Source: Planctomycetota bacterium (lineage in GTDB: Bacteria > Planctomycetota > Phycisphaerae > Sedimentisphaerales > Anaerobacaceae). Taken from it: a stretch of DNA of 9,598 nucleotides. The translations under genes were made by a program, and so were the position numbers. Positions within the stretch are counted from its first letter, which is position 1, and each line of letters opens with the position of its first letter. This document shows, piece after piece, positions 5,775 to 9,598 of this stretch. Below the pieces are notes generated by a model. It ran no database searches. It worked only from the letters and a program-made list of their open reading frames with translations, and had not been told where the DNA came from. The stretch covers positions 1 to 9,598 of the forward strand of contig JABMRO010000136.1 of assembly GCA_013202635.1 (NCBI GenBank). The letters run 5' to 3'.

Positions 5775-6418
5775 TGTCTGAGCCCAGATGTGACAATTGC
5801 TGTTTTTCGACCTTTGCCGCCGGCCCCGGCCGCGCCGTCCTAATCTGCCGCCAGAACAAAGGCTCCGAAGGCCGCTGGATTGTCCGCTCCCTCCTCGACA
5901 AATGCCCAAACTTCTACCCTTCACGCGCCGCCGGCGACCAAAATGACGCACCCCGCCTCATACCTCTCACCCGCGGCCAATTCGCAATCGTCGATGCCGA
6001 AGACTATCCCCAACTGAGCCAATATACCTGGTTCGCTGAAGGCACCCCGAAAAACTACTACGCCGTTCGCAAACAAAACGGCAAAAGCATCAAAATGCAC
6101 CGCCAGATAACCAACGCCCCCGACCACCTCGTCGTTGACCACATAAACCATAACGGCCTGAACAACCGAAACGAAAACCTCCGCCCCTGCACCTTCGCCC
6201 AGAACTGCCGAAACCTCCGCTCGACCGCTAAAAAAACCTCAAAATACAAAGGCGTCCACTGGCACAAAAGACAGAAAAAATGGGCCGCCCAGATTACCTG
6301 CAACAAAAAATCACACCACCTTGGCTACTTCCACGATGAAACAGAAGCCGCTAAAGCGTATGACAAAGCCGCCCGTAAATTCCACGGAAAGTATGCAGCT
6401 CTTAATTTTAAATCTTGA
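5774..6418 (+). CDS. HNH endonuclease with C-terminal AP2 DNA-binding domain and N-terminal Cys cluster
   Basis: Probably a sequence-specific DNA endonuclease of the homing or phage-like kind, 214 residues in three parts. Residues 1-50 hold Cys6, Cys9, Cys10, Cys25 and Cys44 (RCDNCC...LICRQ...KCPNFYP), a possible metal site. Residues about 60-150 are an HNH domain with lead-in RLIPLTRGQFAIVDAEDY, MHRQI, then VDHINHNGLNNRNENLRP, where Asp122-His123, Asn127 and Asn131 are likely active-site residues. Residues 156-212 are an AP2 domain (SKYKGVHW, KWAAQI, LGYFHDETEAAKAYDKAA, ALNF). The start at 5774 is chosen because an earlier ATG at 5675 would only translate the heptamer array. No ribosome site is visible. 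Heptamer arrays abut both ends of the gene. All key residues look intact. Domain calls are secure; the target and role are unknown. Confidence 0.88.
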   Translation: MSEPRCDNCCFSTFAAGPGRAVLICRQNKGSEGRWIVRSLLDKCPNFYPSRAAGDQNDAPRLIPLTRGQFAIVDAEDYPQLSQYTWFAEGTPKNYYAVRKQNGKSIKMHRQITNAPDHLVVDHINHNGLNNRNENLRPCTFAQNCRNLRSTAKKTSKYKGVHWHKRQKKWAAQITCNKKSHHLGYFHDETEAAKAYDKAARKFHGKYAALNFKS

Positions 6419-6444
6419 ATCTGAAATCCGTAATCCGTATTGCC
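6403..6444. repeat. Degenerate heptamer array over the HNH-AP2 stop codon
   Basis: Six units in phase: TTAATTT, AAATCTT, GAATCTG, AAATCCG, TAATCCG, TATTGCC. The TGA stop (6416-6418) lies inside it, so the last few codons of the gene are themselves made of array units. Confidence 0.65.
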
Positions 6445-6480
6445 ACGGCGAATTCGCATCTCTCAACTTCCCAAATATTT

Positions 6481-6504
6481 AGCCCCTTAATTTATTAAGG
6501 GGTT
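6481..6504 (+). terminator. Hairpin after the HNH-AP2 gene, possible terminator
   Basis: CCCCTTAA (6483-6490), loop TTTA, TTAAGGGG (6495-6502), extendable to ten pairs with one wobble. It is followed by TTCTCTCT, a weak U-tract for the plus strand. It lies 64 bases beyond the stop codon. Confidence 0.6.
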
Positions 6505-6637
6505 CTCTCTGAGAAGATACGAGCAAACTTCCTGCTGGAATCCCCTTCCGAGGATATGCAAAACGGTGTTAATGGGCTATACGACCAGCAGTGAGGCGTT
6601 GTTGGCAGCAGGATTTGTAAAAAGAGGCTTCAATTGG

Positions 6638-6666
6638 TTGTAATTAGAAGATGATTTTGATATTAT
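6638..6666 (+). promoter_or_regulatory. Predicted sigma-70-type promoter of the propeller gene
   Basis: TTGTAA (6638-6643), 17 bases, TATTAT (6661-6666). The start would be near 6673, about 70 bases before the proposed translation start. Confidence 0.55.
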
Positions 6667-6730
6667 CGCAGGGTTGGGGGATTTGGTTGTGTAGCCAGGC
6701 TTTTTCATATGGGAAATATCGAATAAGAAA

Positions 6731-6736
6731 AAGGAG
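6731..6736 (+). promoter_or_regulatory. Shine-Dalgarno sequence in front of an ATA codon
   Basis: AAGGAG, followed by AGCCC and then ATA at 6742-6744 in the propeller frame. It is the only good ribosome site near the gene start, and no ATG, GTG or TTG in frame lies within reach of it. Confidence 0.6.
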
Positions 6737-6741
6737 AGCCC

Positions 6742-8271
6742 ATACAATCCAAACATGAATACAAGGCAACGGCAAAGTCCGGTATCTGTGCGATCATTAT
6801 CCTTTCGTTCAACCTGATAGCAAACGGCGAGGGAGGAAAGGTTAACTGGAATCAATTTCGCGGCCCCAATGGACAGGGGGTAGTGGAAGCGGGCCGCATT
6901 CCTGTTCATTTCAGTCCGGAATCGAACGTCCTATGGAAAGCCGCGATCCCCGCGGGACACTCGTCCCCCGTCATCTGGAACAATCGCATCTTTCTTACCG
7001 CCAGTGAACCAGCCAATAAAAAGGAACTTATTACGTTAGCCATCGATCGTGAAAATGGCAAAATCCTATGGCGACAGGTTGTTCAGGCCGAAACAAAGGT
7101 AAGGTTTCATACACTGAATAATCCCGCATCTTCCACGCCGGCCGCGGACGATAAGCATGTTTATGTCTATTTCGGGACCTACGGGCTGATTTGTTACGAC
7201 CATGCGGGAAACGAGGTCTGGCAGCGTAAAATCGACACGCCGAAAAGCAAGTATGGAATGGCAACGTCACCAATATTGTATGAAGACAAAGTAATCCTGG
7301 TTTTGGACGGCGACGGCGGTTCCTCCCGTTTGCTGGCGGTCCATCGAGACACCGGTGAGATGGCATGGGAACAGCCGAGATCGTTGTTCAAGGCCGGCTG
7401 GTCAACGCCTATGATCTGGCGTCATGATGACACTGAAGAGCTTGTCGTGCTGGGTTCCCGCCGTCTGACTTCCTACGATCCGTCCACCGGCGAGGAGATA
7501 TGGTGGGCCGGTGGTTTTCCGCAGGAAACAGTAAGTATCCCCGTAACCGGCGATGGGCTTCTGTTTGCCGGCGCCGCGGCCCTTGGTGGACGCGGAGATG
7601 ATAAGTTGGATGCCGCTGGCTCCTGGAAGATCACCGTCGGGGAGTTCGACCGGAATCACGACAATCAAATACAGCGCGACGAAATGACGAAAGGCTTTGC
7701 TTTTATACAGCGACCGGAGTTGCCCAAAGACAATCCCGGTTATGGGTTGCCGGTCAGAAGCATGGACACTCTGCTGAAAATCTTCGACCATGACAAGAAC
7801 CGGATCATCAGTGAAGCCGAATGGATGCAAACGATGTCAGGCTTCGCCGCCCATAGCCAACCCAACCTTCTGGCAATTCGTTCCGGAGCGACAAAGGATG
7901 CCCGTAAATCGCATGTGGCCTGGGAAATTCGGCGCGGCATTCCCGAGACGCCCTCGCCGCTCTATTATCGGGGAAAACTCTACCTCCTGCGGGATGGTGG
8001 CCTGTTAACCTGCCTGGAGGCGGCAACCGGCAAAGAACTCTTCCGCGAACGAATCGGGGCTTCCGGTCAATACACCGCATCACCCATTATTGCCGGCGAG
8101 AAGATTATCGCTGCCTCCGTGCGAGGCGTCGTGACGGTTATCCAGGTTGATGACAAACTGAAAGTTCTGGCGAGGAACGATTTCGGAGAAAAGATTTTTG
8201 CCACTCCGGCTGTTGCCGGAAATAAAATATACTTGCGCACAATCGGTTTTTTGTACGCCTTGGGCGAGTAA
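6742..8271 (+). CDS. Secreted PQQ-like beta-propeller protein with two EF-hand loops; non-standard start
   Basis: Numbered from ATA at 6742, 509 residues. About 16-34 is a signal peptide (KSGICAIIILSFNLIANG). VNWNQFRGPNGQG at 34-46 is the usual opening of these propellers. Blade motifs of the x-D-x-x-(T/N)-G-x-x-x-W kind follow: IDRENGKILW about 101-110, DHAGNEVW, HRDTGEMAW, DPSTGEEIW, EAATGKELF. Two 12-residue calcium loops interrupt the propeller: DRNHDNQIQRDE (303-314) and DHDKNRIISEAE (349-360). No ATG, GTG or TTG exists in frame before GTG 6883, which would remove the signal peptide and first motif. Either ATA is the start, a former ATG has mutated, or there is an indel just after the out-of-frame ATG at 6755. 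PQQ binding itself is not shown; many relatives are structural. Probably periplasmic or exported, role unknown. Family is secure, start is not. Confidence 0.85.
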   Translation: MQSKHEYKATAKSGICAIIILSFNLIANGEGGKVNWNQFRGPNGQGVVEAGRIPVHFSPESNVLWKAAIPAGHSSPVIWNNRIFLTASEPANKKELITLAIDRENGKILWRQVVQAETKVRFHTLNNPASSTPAADDKHVYVYFGTYGLICYDHAGNEVWQRKIDTPKSKYGMATSPILYEDKVILVLDGDGGSSRLLAVHRDTGEMAWEQPRSLFKAGWSTPMIWRHDDTEELVVLGSRRLTSYDPSTGEEIWWAGGFPQETVSIPVTGDGLLFAGAAALGGRGDDKLDAAGSWKITVGEFDRNHDNQIQRDEMTKGFAFIQRPELPKDNPGYGLPVRSMDTLLKIFDHDKNRIISEAEWMQTMSGFAAHSQPNLLAIRSGATKDARKSHVAWEIRRGIPETPSPLYYRGKLYLLRDGGLLTCLEAATGKELFRERIGASGQYTASPIIAGEKIIAASVRGVVTVIQVDDKLKVLARNDFGEKIFATPAVAGNKIYLRTIGFLYALGE

Positions 8272-8339
8272 ATCGCATCTCGTCCGTCTTCCGTCTCCTA
8301 CTTTCTAAATTCTTCATTCTAAATTCTGCTCTGTTCTTG
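8270..8339. repeat. Degenerate heptamer array at the propeller stop codon
   Basis: Ten units in phase: AAATCGC, ATCTCGT, CCGTCTT, CCGTCTC, CTACTTT, CTAAATT, CTTCATT, CTAAATT, CTGCTCT, GTTCTTG. The first unit begins with the last two bases of the TAA stop. Confidence 0.65.
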
Positions 8340-8354
8340 GAAGGGGTCATTTAA

Positions 8355-8389
8355 CTATCCGCAATACGACATACGCAATACGAAAACTT
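8355..8389. repeat. Short heptamer array
   Basis: CTATCCG, CAATACG, ACATACG, CAATACG, AAAACTT in strict 7-base phase, 15 bases after the previous array. Confidence 0.55.
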
Positions 8390-8400
8390 CTTCCTGCCTG

Positions 8401-8437
8401 TCCCGAGTTTATCGAGGGGAGCAACGTCGAAGGAGCG
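8401..8437. repeat. Intergenic repeat of the TCGAGGGGAGC...GTCGAAGGA type
   Basis: TCCCGAGTTTATCGAGGGGA followed by GCAACGTCGAAGGAGCG. It shares the ending GTCGAAGGA with copy 1 of the GCGGA-type repeat at 5534-5566 and resembles dispersed repeats found between genes in many genomes. Copy number cannot be judged here. Confidence 0.5.
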
Positions 8438-8457
8438 CCAATCCAATCTACCCCTAC

Positions 8458-8489
8458 ATTCCCGGACCCCTGCTTTCGCAGGGATGACA
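8458..8489. repeat. Intergenic palindromic repeat, CCCTGC-TTTC-GCAGGG
   Basis: A perfect 6-pair hairpin (8468-8473 with 8478-8483) in the frame CATTCCCGGAC...ATGACA. This is a familiar style of short dispersed palindrome. It directly follows the previous repeat. Confidence 0.6.
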
Positions 8490-8510
8490 GCACGAATCGG
8501 CAAGTTGGAG

Positions 8511-8837
8511 TTATATTAATTTAGAGCCTGTATCAAAATAAACGAAAAACAGCTTAAATAGCTATGTAAAATGAGTTTGGAAACCTTGGATTATTTATAA
8601 AGCGCATTTATTAATCAGAATTAGTCTTAGTTGAGTTTTGCACTTTTTATTAGATGAATCCTTTGCAAAATAAGGACTTACGAATAATTTGGTATTTTAT
8701 GCACGTTCGGTAAATCGTTCGAACATTACAAAAATAATCAGATTGTCGCGAAATGGCTCATAAGCTCATAATTTCCCAATTTAACACAATGCAAAAAGTG
8801 CGAAAGCTAACTCTTAAAAACTTTATATTAATTTAGA
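8511..8837. repeat. AT-rich block between exact 15-base direct repeats
   Basis: TTATATTAATTTAGA occurs at 8511-8525 and again at 8823-8837. The block between them holds an inverted pair, TTTTGCACTTTTT (8636-8648) and the complement of TTTCGCACTTTTT (8793-8805), 12 of 13 bases matching. No gene lies inside. It may be a decayed insertion or duplicated junction; the sequence alone does not decide. Confidence 0.5.
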
Positions 8838-8841
8838 CGTT

Positions 8842-8857
8842 TGTGAATGCGTTCACA
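8842..8857. promoter_or_regulatory. TGTGA-N6-TCACA palindrome, possible CRP/FNR-family operator
   Basis: TGTGAATGCGTTCACA has both half-sites of the classical CRP consensus intact. It lies about 300 bases before the DUF4190-like gene. No matching regulator gene is in the window, so a role is inference. Confidence 0.3.
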
Positions 8858-9064
8858 TGCACAAAGTTTCTCTGTAAACCCGCATTTCCCTTCAAATAAC
8901 ATGTTGCTTGCCGCCCTGCGAGTCTCTGTTCAGCACGATCATATCACGCATCCGGCGTATGCTTTTCCGCTCGACAATAATCATTAATCAATATCATAGA
9001 TCCGGCTTTAGACGGAACGAAAATCCGGCGTCGTTTGACGGAATCAATTAACTGTCCGAACATC

Positions 9065-9088
9065 GCAGTTGAGTTAGCAGTTGAGTTA
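9065..9088. repeat. Two exact tandem copies of a 12-base unit
   Basis: GCAGTTGAGTTA at 9065-9076 and again at 9077-9088, followed by a partial ACAGTAGTAGTT. It lies about 60 bases before the DUF4190-like gene. Confidence 0.7.
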
Positions 9089-9145
9089 ACAGTAGTAGTT
9101 ATTAGAAGGACCTAATCAAAGCAGACGATTGTGGAACGTGAAAGT

Positions 9146-9514
9146 ATGAGTGAAATAGATAACAATACGCAGCACCCAAAGCCGCACACAGGCATATTGG
9201 CCGTAGCATCACTTGTTCTAAGCATTCTGGCAATTATCGCTGTAATACTGTCAATCCGCAGAATCGAGGCCGTACAGGCCCTCCCGGCCTGACTCATAGC
9301 CGAGACACGAGGTTATAGAGTGGTTCACAGTCTTTGTACCATTCTGCCGGCAGGCGCACTTGTGGCCGGTATTGTGGCCCTTATACGAATGCTCCGAAGC
9401 CGCATCAGGTTAACCAATATGATTTTGGCCATAGCAGGCATAGCCGTTTCGGCTACCGTACTTGTCCTCTATTGGTTCAATCTAACACACCTGGCATCTG
9501 GACACATACATTAA
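9146..9514 (+). pseudogene. DUF4190-like small membrane protein, in-frame TGA
   Basis: The frame has 122 codons plus the stop. Codons 1-48 begin MSEIDNNTQHPKPHTG and form one hydrophobic helix (about 16-37, ILAVASLVLSILAIIAVILS). Codon 49 is TGA (9290-9292). Codons 50-122, in the same frame, give two more helices (about 64-83, TILPAGALVAGIVALIRMLR, and 92-112, MILAIAGIAVSATVLVLYWF). The pattern LAxASLVL...GIVAL...LAIAGIxVS is that of DUF4190-type proteins, so the halves look like one broken gene. TGA ends other intact genes here, so readthrough is not expected by default. A GTG at codon 59 could restart the second half, but has no ribosome site. The first start is also uncertain: GTG at 9131 is in frame and no strong ribosome site is seen. 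Function of the family is unknown. Confidence 0.65.
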
Positions 9515-9598
9515 TCCTTTCACTCATCAACCATCGCTTGTTCATCCCCGAGGCCATTCACCGGGCCAAATCTTAATCCTCAATTCACCATTTTTACC

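Larger units (their letters stand above)
6419..6741. other. Intergenic region with terminator and promoter, no gene seen
   Basis: Contains the tail of a heptamer array, a terminator-like hairpin (6481-6504) and a promoter (6638-6666) for the propeller gene. A 23-codon frame at 6572-6643 (MGYTTSSEALLAAGF...) is open but has no support as a gene. Confidence 0.6.
8272..9145. other. Long non-coding region with repeats
   Basis: No convincing gene on either strand. It holds two heptamer arrays (8270-8339, 8355-8389), two known-style intergenic repeats (8401-8437, 8458-8489), an AT-rich block bounded by a 15-base direct repeat (8511-8837), a TGTGA-N6-TCACA palindrome (8842-8857) and a 12-base tandem repeat (9065-9088). 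A 46-codon frame at 8847-8987 is open but looks random. Confidence 0.6.

Noticed and set aside
6577..6909. Minus-strand frame of 110 codons
   Set aside because: Antisense to the promoter, leader and N-terminus of the propeller gene; no recognisable domain.
8511..8900. AT-rich block as a replication origin
   Set aside because: No DnaA boxes of the TTATNCACA type and no origin genes nearby.
8847..8987. 46-codon plus-strand frame beginning MRSHAQSFSVNPH
   Set aside because: No ribosome site, no hydrophobic or domain pattern; composition looks random.

Overview
The window looks like chromosomal DNA of a planctomycete, most likely of the class Phycisphaerae. This is inferred from gene content: a Tat-exported Gfo/Idh/MocA oxidoreductase next to a two-domain DUF1080 protein, an exported PQQ-type propeller with EF-hand loops, an HNH-AP2 protein, a DUF4190-like membrane protein, and many short intergenic repeats. 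No marker gene fixes the taxonomy. TAA, TAG and TGA all end otherwise intact genes here, so the standard genetic code applies.

Layout. 1-120: a nested palindrome with no gene. 121-921 (-): dapB of the lysine/diaminopimelate pathway, with a good promoter and ribosome site. 1091-1721: a REP-associated tyrosine transposase (RAYT) gene between two inverted GTAG-headed REP-like palindromes; the gene is cut by an in-frame TAG. 1741-2061 (-): a small two-helix membrane protein. 2436-5092 (-): a two-gene unit, DUF1080-DUF1080 then Gfo/Idh/MocA, probably for oxidation or cleavage of sugars outside the cytoplasm. 5256-5330 (-): tRNA-His(GTG) with its own promoter. 5424-5774: a rightward promoter and intergenic repeats leading to an HNH-AP2 protein (5774-6418, +). 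6742-8271 (+): a secreted PQQ-like propeller whose frame has no normal start codon but has a good Shine-Dalgarno sequence in front of an ATA. 8272-9145: a long non-coding stretch with several repeat types. 9146-9514 (+): a DUF4190-like membrane protein gene cut by an in-frame TGA.

How the genes relate. The only clear functional partnership is the DUF1080/oxidoreductase pair, 38 bases apart. dapB and tRNA-His are housekeeping genes. The rest is accessory. Two features recur: degenerate arrays with a 7-base period, which touch the stop codons of three different genes and the start of one, and genes with point-like defects (two premature stops and one abnormal start). No defence island, CRISPR array or complete new multi-gene system is visible. 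The strongest leads for a second look are the heptamer arrays, the RAYT/REP element, the ATA start and the nested palindrome at the left edge.
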